DNA of 64,000 nucleotides, from NCBI GenBank assembly GCA_025716815.1, contig JAIXMN010000019.1:496001-560000 (forward strand). The letters run 5' to 3'. The notes under the pieces were generated by a model, which did not search any database, had not been told where the DNA came from, and saw only the letters and a program-made list of their open reading frames with translations. Shown here in pieces: positions 22,873 through 34,674 of the stretch (its first letter is position 1; every line of letters begins with the position of its first letter). The position numbers and the translations under genes are program-made. This stretch comes from Dichotomocladium elegans. Taxonomy: Eukaryota; Mucoromycota; Mucoromycetes; Mucorales; Lichtheimiaceae.

Positions 22873-24476
22873 TATGCGTCTTCTGCAGCACAGACGTGCA
22901 TATCTCATCCTCATCCTTTATACATCTGTTTATCATCAAATTATTGATATGTTTATAAAAAGTTGCGTAAACCATCTTCTTTTTGTCCAGTATTTGACAG
23001 AAAATTATCTCCAAGACGGCAAAAATGTCGAGTTATATTCAAAAAATTGCACCGAGTTGTCGTATCAGTTAGATAAAAAGGCTTCAGAAGATAATAGAAA
23101 TAATAGAACCGGAGGAAGACTGGCAGCGACATCTCCAGGACACACCGATGAATTCTGTTTACTCATTTACAGCTCTGATCCCTTAATGAAAAAAGAAAAA
23201 AAATCTTCGTTCTTATTCTTCATCAATACCTTTGCTTTGGTGTGTAATAGACGGAGGAGGGATGAACGTGCATGATGGCAGTCTTCGGTTATCTCTGCAG
23301 TAAAAAATCATTCAACCTGTGTACATAAAAAGGAAGTCAAACCCAGCTATATTTTCCAATTAGCTATGGTAAATGCTTGCTCTAGTATATGTTCTGCGCC
23401 TCCCCGCCCGGGAGATATGTATTGAGTCTCTTTGCCGCGATAGTGCGCATCCATCCCGCAGTATATACGCAGGTCCGAGAGCTCCCTAAGTATTGAACGC
23501 CGTTCTTCAGATCAACATTTAGCAGGGAGAATGATGCAAAAATATAAAGAAATGATCAATTCAAAGGTTTCATGAAAGCATTACATCATCGTTCAGTACT
23601 TTCTGATAATAATAGATTGCATATTTTACTACTACTTTTGAAGTAAGATAGGGTGTGCAAAGAAGGGTTTTGGCCTTGCATCGCATCTTTATTGAAATGA
23701 TATGTAAAAGCATAGGCTACGCCCACTATCTCTCACAAAGAAATTAGGTTACTAATATATATATACGGTCTGCTGATGCGATCACCCAACTGAGGACTAA
23801 AAAAGAAAAAAAGGCGCCAATTACTACGAGTACAGCAAGAAATGCGCAACGTAAGGAGAAGAGAAGGAGAAGACGGGGAGGGGGATTCTTTAGTATGGTA
23901 TATGAAATAAGACATAGCGCAGATAGAGAGTATAGCTATTACTGTAGAAGCATACCCGATAGTTACCCAGAATGGAATTCGAGCGTGTTTTGGAGACGCA
24001 CGGCACGTAGCCAAGCGAAAAAAGAAGCATGCGCCACGTTTTGCGAACCTAACGAATCTATTTCTGGGTGATAGGCCCCGATGAAGATGTACATGGCAAT
24101 AATATTGTAGGGGATTCATTTGCAAAAGCCAAGAGGGACGCCTGCCAAAGTTGGTATTCTAAATATGCAAAATCGCCTATCATCGTGCATCCCACTGTAT
24201 GCGCTTTGCGCTGGAGTAGAATATGATCTGGCTCAGCTCCTCCTCCTTCCCATGTCTGATGACCCTCGCTGTATATACCTCCTTTATTACTCCTTCAAAG
24301 GCACCCAAGAAAAGCCATGTATGTATGTACGTATTGTGCGTGCGTACGCGTGTGTAAGTGTATGTGAAGTTACTGGCGTATGGTAGTATCCATGAAAGAT
24401 ATATATATATATAAACGTCCTTTTTTGTTTCTCGTTTTTACTTTATCATATTCACACCTCACCAAAGAAAATAATC
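22873..24476. other. Intergenic region, 1.6 kb
   Basis: No gene is supported. Open frames are short and A/T- or K-rich. TATATA and GTGTATGT-type simple repeats occur near 23,755 and 24,310-24,415. Confidence 0.5.
24399..24416 (+). promoter_or_regulatory. TATA-like element
   Basis: The run ATATATATATATATAAA ends about 60 bp before the ATG at 24,477, a plausible TATA position for that gene. It could also be only a microsatellite. Confidence 0.4.
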
Positions 24477-24941
24477 ATGCCTGATCGCACGCCTCTTGTC
24501 GACTCTCCGCGCATCTTTGCTGTTGAGCGACTTACCATCAAAGAGCGACTGTCGCGACTTTTCATCCCGAATCGGGATACGGTTCCGGTTCTCTTTTCCG
24601 AAGAAAAAGGCAATCTCACGTCGGTGACCCGTCGCCGTTGTTACCGCCCTCAGTCCGCTGTCGCGCCCACACTGGTCCATTGCCATAGTGCGTTCTCTGT
24701 CCGGACAGCCATGAGTAGCCTAGCAGAACTGACGGATGATGATGATGACGACGACGACGACGAAAGTGATGTCTCATATATGGAAGATGACGAAGACGAC
24801 GAAGACGCCTGCCAGCCTCAACAAAAAGTGGCCTATTCTTTTTCACTTCCTCCGGCATCCATTGCTGCTGCGCAGGCTGCGCGGACAAGACGTTTCCATA
24901 CCCGGGCTTCAAGGATCACAACTAGACATCCTTTGGCCTAA
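24477..24941 (+). CDS. Hypothetical small protein with poly-aspartate tract
   Basis: One uninterrupted frame of 154 codons. It follows a TATA-like run and an A-rich leader (AAGAAAATAATC before the ATG), which favours a real gene. The N-terminal third is basic and hydrophobic-mixed (LTIKERLSRLFIPNRDTV). The middle is strongly acidic: nine aspartates in a row, then EDDEDDEDA. The C-terminus is alanine- and arginine-rich. No signal peptide, membrane segment or known domain is visible. Acidic tracts like this occur in histone-binding and nucleolar proteins, but nothing else points there. The family is unrecognised. Confidence 0.6.
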   Translation: MPDRTPLVDSPRIFAVERLTIKERLSRLFIPNRDTVPVLFSEEKGNLTSVTRRRCYRPQSAVAPTLVHCHSAFSVRTAMSSLAELTDDDDDDDDDESDVSYMEDDEDDEDACQPQQKVAYSFSLPPASIAAAQAARTRRFHTRASRITTRHPLA

Positions 24942-25215
24942 TGGGTCCTTCGTATTTGTTCGCTTTGTTGTAAAAAAAAAATCTCAATCACATGTAAACT
25001 CATTTCATTTCATATATAGACTCCCTCCTTTTTCCCTTTTTAACCTGCAGGAAGCATTAGTGCGCATAGCATTTATTTGTCAAAAAATTCCTCCAAATTC
25101 TCAGACAATGAAACATCACATTTTTGCAAATAACAGTCTGCTATTGAGCTCATGATCCTGTTCCCTTCTTGATAGTCAATACTTTATTAAACTATTGAAG
25201 TGGAATAGAGTGCAT

Positions 25216-27276
25216 TCAGCTATCGTGGTTGCTCCTCCTGGATTTCTCTGCGCTTCTGAGGGTCTGCAATTCGCTCTGACAGCTGTGACATTTGAAAAGC
25301 AAACTATTCTCCAGGCTGTATTTGCTCTTTGCCTTTGGACCGGCACCTATGTTATAGTTTCCTTTTTCGCTAGCCTTGAGAATCACATTAATGCAACTTT
25401 CAGCCGCATCGTAGTCTCCCTCGAGGATAAACATGCGTGCACCCTCGTACTGGGCAAAGTAGTATACATAATGGTCTAGTAAAACGTTTTTCGCTTGGGT
25501 GAACACGATATTTAACGATTGATGATGATCATCTCGCAGTTTCGCTCGTTCATTTTCGGCATTTGAGCGAATGTAAAGCAAGCGCAGCATGAGAGCACGA
25601 AGATAGTTGCCGAGACAGATATCATCCGCACTCTTGCTGTTGGATCGTTCAAGCTCGTCATCAATTCTTTGGATGTTGGCTCGTAGAAGGTGTGTTGGGG
25701 TATATTCACACGCTCCAAAAGCGTTTAACACCTCGAGGTCAGGAAACATGAGTGATCCGCCTTGATCCAGGAATTTGGATGCTTTTCTTGCAACGAATTT
25801 CTATGGATTCCTCCCCCCAATCAGGAAATCGTACCGCTTTCTCTCATGTTCCCACAGATGATGCTTACCTCAAGTGGTATAGATTTACCGGCGATCTTCT
25901 GCCTAAAACCCGGCACCTTCTTCATCATTGCACGAGCATCGGCTAGCAGTGACTTTTGCTTATCACCCGATGACTGTTGAGCAAGCATAAAGAGCGATAC
26001 ACCTTTGAAATAAGTATACACTGCCTTGGACCAGTTGCTGTCGTTGTAGAGAATATCATAAATTCTTGCGGATGCTTGCCAGTCTGCTTGAATGACACTG
26101 ATGAGGCCGCTTTCCCAATAACAAATATGTTGCAGCTGAACCCAGTCTTTCTGGGCTTCGATTGCCCGATTGTATTCCATATTGGCTTCATCAAGCTTAG
26201 CTTGGCAAAAGAATTGATGGCCGTGAAAGAACAAGAAGAGCACCCCATTCGGGTAAAGTCGTAAGTTGTACCTGAGGACCTCAGCTGAGAACTCGTCGTC
26301 TTCGTCCGAAATCGGAATGAGTTTTGCAAGGACACTGTGGTAAGCAATGAGGACCATGTCTGCGAATTGACGGCGCAGGCCCTCCTCCGGCCCCTGGGGA
26401 TCTGGAGCGACCCCCGTTTTCTTGTAGACGTCCCATCCTCCGCAAGACTCCAGAAGGCGAATCCCCTGAGGGCGATCACCCGAGAATCCAATAAATTCCA
26501 CCAGCCGCAACACTGTCTTTGGCAACAAAGACAGCATCACCTTGAAGCACCCCATCCCGAACAAGACCCCCGATTTAAAGTGCTGGTCTGGCTCTAAATC
26601 TGTCTCGAGCACGTACTTTTCCAAGGCTGTGTAAGTGATGTAACTTTGTCGTATATGCAGGCCCTCCCGGAGAAAAGAAATCAAGCTCTCGTCGTGGATG
26701 ATGCAGACCATGGCTTTAAGAAGATGCGCTTCTGCATGAACAAGTTCCTATGGATGCGGAAGATGAGATTCCTAGGTTTGTGTACGCCTATCTATCGGGT
26801 AATCCCAAATCCAGCACTAGAACACTTACCGCGTGTCGATATACGGGCTTCATTGCTTCAAGCCGTTCCCGTGTCAGCCCACCTTTCACCCAAGATTGTA
26901 GCCCTTCTAGAAACCAATTTCCGCCTTGGCCTTTGCGGATAAGTGCGTTGGAAAGATTTACGGTATGTTTGAGGGCATCGTATGCTGCCTCAAAGTCTTC
27001 TGGCTGGAAAGTCATCACACTCTTGATTGTCAGCAGCAGTGCCCGGCCGTGTGCATAATACAAGGATGTCTGACAAAGCTGCGGCTGCAAAATTGCCTCG
27101 GCCTCGGCAATACGTGAGTCAAGGAAAAGATCGAGTGCGCGGCGAGCCATGCGCATGTCCTCGAATAGCTGCTGATCGTTGTCTCCAGAGGAGGAGGAGA
27201 CCGACCTGGCGTCGGAAAGGGACTGGGTGGATAATGTTCGTGTTGGGACAGGAGTGCTTAGAACTGCTTTGCTCAT
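25216..27276 (-). CDS. IML2/TTC39-family tetratricopeptide protein
   Basis: Three exons on the minus strand, 27,276-26,830, 26,747-25,869 and 25,800-25,216, join in frame to 636 residues. The protein is built of helical repeats with TPR character: YYAHGRALLLTIKSVMTFQ, ELVHAEAHLLKAMVCIIHDE, FADMVLIAYHSVLAKLIP, and LDEANMEYNRAIEAQKDWVQ followed by a helix with an ICYWESGL motif. The order matches the Iml2/TTC39 family (DUF3808): a serine-rich N-terminus, the RLVEFIGFSGDRPQGIRLLE region and PLEKFVARKASKF near the end. In yeast, Iml2 helps clear inclusion bodies through lipid droplets; TTC39 proteins in animals affect lipid metabolism. That function is carried over from the family. Length is a little below yeast Iml2. 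Confidence 0.85.
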
Positions 27277-29187
27277 TTCACAAAGAGAAAAGAAAAAAGA
27301 CGTGTGAATTCACACGTTTCCAGCCGGTGAACTATTTGATGCACGGGGATCGCTCATGGTCCCTCAAGAAATACGAAAAAGCCGCTGCGTTTCCACCAAA
27401 CAGGCGGTTGCCAATTACTGCGGAGTTGCCACTGCCAAAATAGGATAACCAAACGTTCTTCTCCTTTTGCCGTGCGACAAAAGGGAGGTGCGCCCCTCCC
27501 CTCTTCAGGATGCCCATCTCTCAGACCCATCCTCTCTTCCCACCTGATTTCTCGTCTATCCAATTAGCTTCAGAAATAACTGGTATTGAAAAGAGGGGGG
27601 GATTTGACGGAAAGATAAATAGCAGAGATAGCACCATTCTACCTGGGTACAGAGCCATGGATTCCACTCCAAAGGTGATACAGGTTCGATGCCAAGCATT
27701 GCTTTCGTCCCTCAAAACCATCCTGACTTTCTCATGGACATAGCACCACATCCTATGCGGCAGAAGATATCCCTCGAAACAATATCCGTCGGCTTACAAG
27801 CTCCTTATTAGCACTTATTACTGTTCTATACGTAGATCATGGTAACATCGGGTGTTTGTGACACGGTCATCAGCATTCTCGTCTATTTAGAGGCAAAATT
27901 GAGTAATCCAAGTGCTCAAGAACATGTGGGAAAGCATGACATTCTTGTGATATTTCGATATTTAGATAACACTTCTTTGCAAAATGATATGTGAAGTATC
28001 TTCGAATCCTTTGACTGTGCCTGGAAGAAACGCCACTGTGACGGTATGTAGCACTATTCGACTTCTGCGCTTGTGGCGTGTGAAACAATTTGTTCATAGA
28101 TAGGACCATCCTCTAAGCATCTTCTTCTCTAGGAGACTGTACTTTGGCGCTTTCTGTGGCAGACGTATTCAAGATGGCGACGGCACTAGAGTGGCTGTAA
28201 ACATATGTAGAGATCTAGGCGGAAATTAACTGGGCATGCTTCTGCCAGACATGCACGTTACAAAGGGCTGCGGATACTCGTTTTGCCCATCTGAGGCATT
28301 ACGCACAAAATGCACACTCGCATCTCAGCAATTTATTGGCAGATAAGAGTGAGATCGAGGGGATTGCGGCGTGCCGACTTTGTGTGACCATGATTCGTTA
28401 ATAAGACCTGGGGGTCACACACCTCACACGAGAGAGAAAATGTCCGCAAATCTATCCATTTTGCCGAACACATTTGGTTGCGATGGCAGCGACATCAGAT
28501 CATTGGCAGTCTGATACAGCCAGCCGACGGGGTAACATCCCGATGGTCTCCAGACAATGAAGAATGACGATCGCCCGTTTTTGTATTATCCATGTGTACT
28601 CTCGTCTTTTCAGGTTGACCTACGTTTCGCGTGTACCTGGGAATGATATATAGATATTTTTTATTCCTATAAGTTTATCAAATTCGTAGTCCTACAATGA
28701 GGTGACAGAATATCCAGAAAACGAATCTTTGGTCGGAATTAATAGGTAATGTTCGTTTAGACTATTAAATAAACTGTGCTGGTCTCGGCTCTTTCTCGCT
28801 TTTTTCAAGTTCTGCTCCGTGTCCCTATTTTTAGATCGAACATGTTTTCTGCTGATTTCTGTAAAGTCTAGACGGTCAAACAAGACAATTTAGTGGCGTC
28901 GCGTATGTTTAGAAAGGAAAGCGGCAAAAGGATCTTTGCGTGTTTGTTCGTTCAGGTCTGTGCAACATCAACGGATTTGAGGGTGTCGAGGCACTAGCAA
29001 TGTGATTGGCCCCATTGACTTCCAGCTAATACTGCAGAAATAATGACTTTCTCTTCTGTGTCATCTCAGTTCACTTGTGTAAATAAGTAAACGCATTGTT
29101 TTATATGGGAAAGAAGAACAGGAAGGAAGATATAGGATATGTGCGAAACACAGGAAAGGTGTGATTTTATGTGAATCCCTTCCTTTC
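27277..29187. other. Intergenic region, 1.9 kb
   Basis: Contains the IML2-like promoter at its left end. No other gene is supported: frames are at most about 80 codons and AT-rich with frequent stops. No recognised repeat. Confidence 0.5.
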
Positions 29188-29793
29188 TTAGGAGGATAAG
29201 TACAAGGTGGAACCAATCAATGCTGATACAATCATCGCGGCGGACGCAACAATCGGAGAGGCCGCAGATTCTTTGGAGGGACTATTGGATTCTTGGCCGC
29301 CAGCGGGTGATGCAGAAGAAGAGCCAGTAGGAGCTGACAGAGGAAGCGAGCCCAACGAGACTGAGGCACTCGTGGTACCACTAGGGGTAGTCGTATTCTG
29401 GACTTTACCATAGCAGTAGTGGTTGTAGCCATCGACGCAGAGGACAGTCTCCGTATTGCAGAGACACGACGAGGTACCGTTAAACTGTGAGCTGCACGTT
29501 TCGGGAACTGCAGGGCAATTTTGTGTCTGGTTCAGTTTTTGGGAGCCCCAGCAGAACTGTCCACTGCCGTTCTGACACATGGTTAGCATGTCGCTGCATC
29601 GACAGTTGACAGGGCCCGGGATTTTAGAACACACTGCAGGCACCGAGCAGTTGGCGCTAGGCAAGGCGTCGTAAGGAAGTTTGTAGTCGCGTTTGAACAA
29701 GTGGTGTATTTCGCCGAATGTATCATCGGCCGAAACGAGTGCAAAGCCGAGTGACAGCGTGATGACTGTAAAAAGGAGCGTAAGGCGATACAT
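29188..29793 (-). CDS. Secreted, GPI-anchored cysteine-rich protein with two repeated modules
   Basis: A single exon of 201 codons from MYRLTLLF (an in-frame ATG four codons upstream is also possible). A signal peptide (LTLLFTVITLSLGFALVSA) is followed by a KR dibasic site. Two cysteine modules follow with nearly the same spacing: C-x5-C-x8-C-x-C-x6-C-x7-C, then C-x6-C-x9-C-x-C-x6-C-x7-C. After them comes a Ser/Thr/Pro/Gly-rich stalk with N-glycosylation sites, then a hydrophobic tail (IVASAAMIVSALIGSTLYLSS), typical of GPI attachment. It probably sits on the cell wall or plasma membrane. The module family is not one I can name; a secreted effector-like or wall role is inference. Confidence 0.8.
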   Translation of the reverse strand: MYRLTLLFTVITLSLGFALVSADDTFGEIHHLFKRDYKLPYDALPSANCSVPAVCSKIPGPVNCRCSDMLTMCQNGSGQFCWGSQKLNQTQNCPAVPETCSSQFNGTSSCLCNTETVLCVDGYNHYCYGKVQNTTTPSGTTSASVSLGSLPLSAPTGSSSASPAGGQESNSPSKESAASPIVASAAMIVSALIGSTLYLSS

Positions 29794-30896
29794 GTAGAAT
29801 ATCAAAGAGAGAGAGAAAGAGAGAAAACAAGTACGGGTAAGAGAAAGAAGAAAGGGAATTTTATATTACAACATTAAAACTCCGTCTTCCTTCTCCAGCC
29901 AGTGTCCCCTTTTCCGGTCGCGTGTGCAGCAGATTCCCTTCAGTATCAGATCCGAGTATACAACTCCAATATCAGGTCCCCGATCTGCTAACTCAATAAG
30001 AAAGCATCATCCGTACGCGGTTATGTACATGCATGCTCCAACCGCCCAAGTTGCGAATAGGGGCCAAGGTTCATCGCCCATTTTTTGGTTAATGCATAAC
30101 TTAACAATAGCCGGGATTTATACTTTTAGTACTACGTATAGCAATCTATGGTGTATTTGTGAGAAGGCGCTCCAGACACGTGTTGCCACTTGCCCATAGG
30201 CATCCAATGAATTGAGTAGGAAGGATTGAATGCCCGGTGCATGTCCATATGCACTGTCGCTGCATGATGGAGCCAATCATTGCGCAATAGGTGAAACAAA
30301 GGCTTTCGCTGGTCACCGTGACTTCATTTATTCAGCGCCATAGCGAACAACGACCCGGAGCATATCGCGTTGCCCTGTCAATAAGCCGCCAGGTCAAAGA
30401 ACAAAGGGGTGGGAAAATTGAATAAGGTGTCAATTATTTGAACAAATAAATCTTCTACGACAAGCGGGACCTGCTTCTTTTTTAATCTTTTCAGTCCGAC
30501 AATGAAAAGCAACATTTGCCTATGGCAAATCAACAGGAACGCGCTTAGGCTGTTGAACATACGCAACTGATCGACTACACGCAAAATGCACCACTGGAAA
30601 GAATTATGCTAACCTTTTCTAGGTCGCTGTAAATGGTGGGTTATCCTTGAATCTGGCTATATGAGTTTCACCAATGTCGCTCGTCCAAATTTCGCTTGAG
30701 CAAGATTGGTCGTACACCATCGGCGATGTCCTCATTAGGATTTCTTTTATCTCCTTCGCTCCTCCAGGTACTTTGCTCTTTCTCTTTCTCTCTTTTTTCT
30801 CTCTCCCTCTCCCCCAATCCTTGCCTCTCTTGCGCTCTTCCACCCCTCTCTTCCTCGCTAGTTTCTTCCAAGGTTCGATAATATGACACATCTCAG
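29794..30896. other. Intergenic region, 1.1 kb
   Basis: Just upstream of the cysteine-rich gene is a GAGA/AAGAGAAAG purine-rich leader (29,805-29,860). The right part contains a CT-rich tract (30,775-30,860) that may be an intron or leader of the next gene. No independent gene is seen. Confidence 0.4.
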
Positions 30897-32643
30897 GTTT
30901 GTGAAAACTCGTGTTGCTCCTTGGGTTGCAATACTAATATCACCCCAGTGACTTCTCCTATGTAGGCAAGTAAACTCACCAAATTGCCAGGACGTCAGCA
31001 GCATAAAAACGAGCGCAGTTTCATGGGACTAATTATCGCTATCAGAGCGGTCTACAATCGATGTATACATTTGCGCATACTTGATCTATAGCATCTATAA
31101 GAATGACAAATTCCGGTGCCTACAGCCGGCAAAGGTTGCTTCGGGTGAACTGCGTAGCATCATTACAGTCATCATGTTTATAATGATGCTGACACAATCC
31201 GTAGTAGGTATGAATTTCTTTTAATTCACAATTCTTGAAGCTCCTTACGACGGACCCGCAATTGAAATAGACTATTATACAACGTACATCAAGTACTCTG
31301 AGGGCTTCATGTATATCCCAACAACCGGGAAAGTTATCCAAAAGCCCTTCACATTCTGGTCTGCGTCTGCTCAAGACGCCAACCAGGTAAGCTAACGAAT
31401 CCCTAATAATTGGCTGTGCAACGATAGCTTACTGAGACATGCATGTGTAACCTAAGCCCTTAAATTATCTTCAATGTGTAACCTTCGCATTCCATACGAG
31501 CGTGTTCTTTTTGATGCAATGCTTCTGGAACTACCTGTCTAACAGTGTCGCCAAAAAGAGCTTCATGGGCTCATTCGAATTCAAGTTTTATATTATATGG
31601 TAAAGAAATCAACAGGAAGGGGAGAGTGAATTCAAGTGATATTTACGTGGTCGTACCATCATTTAGGGCTCTTGCGAGTGTTGCCATGTTCCCCATTCTC
31701 CAATGGACGTACAGAGATGACATTTACTACGGTGAGGCTGTGCCGCAACTGGCATACGGACTTGAAGGTAAAAGCACTCAATATGTAGCCTGTGCATCTG
31801 GGGCGAAGGGAGACTAAGGAAGGAGCCACTACCAGTTCTTATCACGGCATGCCTGGGTATCCGTTCGCATTTTCGTTTCAAGAGAATCATTTCTTTTTCG
31901 AAGCGCAACAAATCCTCAAGCACAAACGCCATTGTCAATCGGATCGCCTACTTTAAAGAAATGAACTCTATTCTGACCGCGACGCTCTTCTCATATGGAG
32001 CGTCCTTTGTTATTCTTTGCGCAGATGGGTTGACGACGGAGAAGGTCGTTAACACGAGCAAATTCGCAACGGATTTATTGATTGCAAATGTCAACATGTG
32101 CATGGTTTTCTTGTGGCTCATGTTTGTGAGTATTTTGTAAAGTAAATCGATGGATGGCGGCGGTTGATTGTATTCACTCCTTCCTTTGTGGAAAAATCAT
32201 GTGCGTTTCTCGCATAGATCTCCATCTTCCATCCTCGCCGCAATTTAAACTCACCCTCAGGCCCCGGTTCGACAGGATCCGATCTCCAGTCTAAGAGTAA
32301 CATAGAAATGTCGAGCCACATTCATAGCCAACGCGTCACCAAATTTGTCACAAACAGCGATCATTTTGCGACGACCTCTGCAGGCCAGCCCATTTCTCCT
32401 ATCTCCTACAACGACCCTGTTACTGGAAACGCCGTCAGCGGTGGCGTTTTCATGCGGCCCATGGCACCCGTCGAAGTGGAACCGCCTCACAGTATCTCGG
32501 TTGTTGAGGACCCTTATACCAGTCAATCAGTCACCTTTTCCATGGTCAATCCTCCCGCGACCTCAAGCATCCGTTATGGCACCCCTGTCAGTGAATATCC
32601 GTCCTTGCATTCGCAACAGCACTCCAATAATAACTATTTCTAA
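30897..32643 (+). CDS. Multi-pass membrane protein, seven-TM-like, family unknown (5' end unresolved)
   Basis: Five exons are well supported by phase: 31,241-31,386, 31,457-31,599, 31,667-31,767, 31,836-32,125 and 32,218-32,643. Two upstream exons are tentative (30,897-30,961 and 31,092-31,207); the start codon was not found. The tentative first exon is cysteine-rich (CENSCCSLGCNTNITP), fitting an exposed N-terminus. Hydrophobic segments follow: ITVIMFIMMLTQSVV, FAFHTSVFFLMQCFW, FYIIWALASVAMFPILQW, LITACLGI, ILTATLFSYGASFVILCA and LLIANVNMCMVFLWLMFISIF. A hydrophilic C-tail of about 135 residues, rich in Ser, Pro and His, ends in NNNYF. The layout (short ectodomain, about six or seven helices, long cytosolic tail) resembles a G-protein-coupled receptor, but no family signature is recognisable, so receptor function is only a hypothesis. 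Confidence 0.6.
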
Positions 32644-33525
32644 TATACACGGGAGAGTCAGAGAGAGAAGACTGAGCGCACCATTCCAACGGGTGGTACG
32701 GCATAACATTAATACATTACCAATTACCCTGGCCCAGTCGAGGGAAATGCGTCTGGTCCATCGTTACACGGGCATTTTGTTGGGTGTTGTGGGAAATAAT
32801 TGACCGTATGACAATACTGCACAGCGATCTCAAGATTGCAACCTTTTAATTTAGCATGCGGTGCCTGATTTGCTATCTCATGTGACCTGCTCTGCCTGTC
32901 TTCGCTTCATCTACGACGCAGCCTTCGTCTGTACTCAGGATGGGCCTGGCTGCTTGAATGGGTGGGACGGCCTATAATATTTCGAGTATGTATGGTTATC
33001 CGGTGTTACGAAATAAAATCCATCTCTTATGTGATCATCGTCAAAGGCTTCCTATAGCTTTCAGTCCCGGCAAAGTGTCCCACTTTGCAGGCACTCACAG
33101 AAGCAGGCAGTCATCTATGCAACAGTATTGTCCAAATCCGAAGAAGAAGAAAACGAAGGCATTCGACGTTATTTCCAGGCAGAGGGTGAGGCCAGGAGCA
33201 TTTCGGTCCTGCAGGCTTGCATTCAGTGGAAGACGAGATTGTCTAAAATTGGTTTCGGTCGATGAAGCACCAAGATGGGTGGCGTTTTTTTGTTGCCTTT
33301 ACAGCTATGATGACTGACTAATCCTCTTCATCTGAACAATCATCCGGGTATCTTTTGTAAATGCATGTCCCGGCGAATGGCGAGAGCGTTGATGTGGGAG
33401 ATCCCTTTCGTCCTCAGATGGCGCAAATCGCCCGGTGTTTTTTTTGGCTTTTCAAGTTGACCCCTTTTTTATTTTTCTGGGAGCGTCTCTTTCTTTCCTT
33501 TTTCTTCCTCATTTGGATCTAGTTA
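32644..33525. other. Intergenic region, 0.9 kb
   Basis: Holds the 3' end of the membrane protein and the promoter of the kinase. A T-rich, pyrimidine-rich stretch (33,430-33,510) lies directly before the ATG at 33,526. No gene is seen in between. Confidence 0.5.
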
Positions 33526-34527
33526 ATGAAGAGCGTCATCATCAAACTCGGAGGTGCTGCCATTACGGACAAGAAGGGGTTCTGCCAGCTCGCTGAACCG
33601 TCGGTATTGGATGCGCTGATGATTCAACTGCAGAGCGCGCATGAAAGCCTGACGACAGCTGGCTATCGGGTCATTCTGGTACATGGAGCTGGCAGTTTTG
33701 GGCATCCTCAGGCTCAGCAATACAGCCTTACGGAAGGTTGGGACAGCAATGACTCTGGCCTATCAACTCCGCCCGGGCAGGATAAGGAAGAAGACGAAAA
33801 AAAGCGAGCGCGGATTCATGATCAAAAAGCCGGTTTTGCGCATACACGTCAATGCGTACTCAAGCTCCACCTGGAGCTGCTGACCCGAATGCAGCAGCGT
33901 CATTTGCCTGTGCTTGGCGTATCGCCCTTTGATCACGTCGAGACGGATGGCGGCGGGGAGAAGAGCGCGCTGACGTGTTTTGAGGCGATTGCTCGTCGCA
34001 CTAACCACCTTCTCAACCTGGGTTTCATCCCCGTCTTACACGGTGATGCCGTGCTCGACCGGTCCCTCGGATGCACCATTCTTTCGGGTGATATTGTCAT
34101 GCACAAACTTGCCTTGCTCACCCCAAATGTCGTCCGCTGCGTTTTTATCACGGACGTTGAGGGTATATTTGATATCGATCCCAAGACAACAGTCATGCAA
34201 CAGCGCCCTCCGGCGCTTCTCAAACATCTTCGAATCAGCCCATACCAGGTCGATAATAAGGACTTGAATAACGCGAAGCCTATTAGTAGCGAGATTGTGG
34301 ATGTCACAGGAGGGATGGCAGGTAAACGACAGTGGGCTCGTCAGATTATCCTTGACACGGCCGAAAAGCTCGGTCGCACCGACATGGAAATCGTCATCTG
34401 CAAGGCGGGGTCTCCAGATTCCGTGAAGGCCATGGCTCTTGACCCCGTACTCAACACCGACCATGCCCCATTTCCTGGCCAGCGGATGACCGTCTTCTCT
34501 CTGGCTCAGTGTGCATCGCCTATGTAA
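33526..34527 (+). CDS. Isopentenyl phosphate kinase
   Basis: A single exon of 333 residues starting at an ATG after a pyrimidine-rich leader. It belongs to the amino-acid-kinase fold and matches isopentenyl phosphate kinase, which makes isopentenyl diphosphate from isopentenyl phosphate and ATP. Visible features: the N-terminal KLGGAAITDKKG nucleotide loop; ILVHGAGSFGHP with His at residue 60, the position of the substrate-phosphate histidine in archaeal enzymes; KAGFAHTRQ; PVLHGDAVLD; ILSGD; and FITDVEGIFD. The insert GLSTPPGQDKEEDEKKRAR before the KAGFAHTR helix is longer than in archaeal enzymes. In the alternative mevalonate branch the kinase follows a phosphomevalonate decarboxylase; in plants it recycles isopentenyl phosphate. 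It converges on EMC2 with 147 bp between stops. No base-composition break suggesting recent transfer is obvious by eye. Confidence 0.9.
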   Translation: MKSVIIKLGGAAITDKKGFCQLAEPSVLDALMIQLQSAHESLTTAGYRVILVHGAGSFGHPQAQQYSLTEGWDSNDSGLSTPPGQDKEEDEKKRARIHDQKAGFAHTRQCVLKLHLELLTRMQQRHLPVLGVSPFDHVETDGGGEKSALTCFEAIARRTNHLLNLGFIPVLHGDAVLDRSLGCTILSGDIVMHKLALLTPNVVRCVFITDVEGIFDIDPKTTVMQQRPPALLKHLRISPYQVDNKDLNNAKPISSEIVDVTGGMAGKRQWARQIILDTAEKLGRTDMEIVICKAGSPDSVKAMALDPVLNTDHAPFPGQRMTVFSLAQCASPM

Positions 34528-34674
34528 AATCGGCTTGCCTCTCCAGCCCATCCTTCGATTTATATCCCTTCGCTTCGTTTATTTTGTGATCATCCGTCTG
34601 TGCATTATTAGCATTAGTACATTCATGACCGCCACCCATTCAAGCAGCATGTATTCTTTTAACAGAGATATCTA

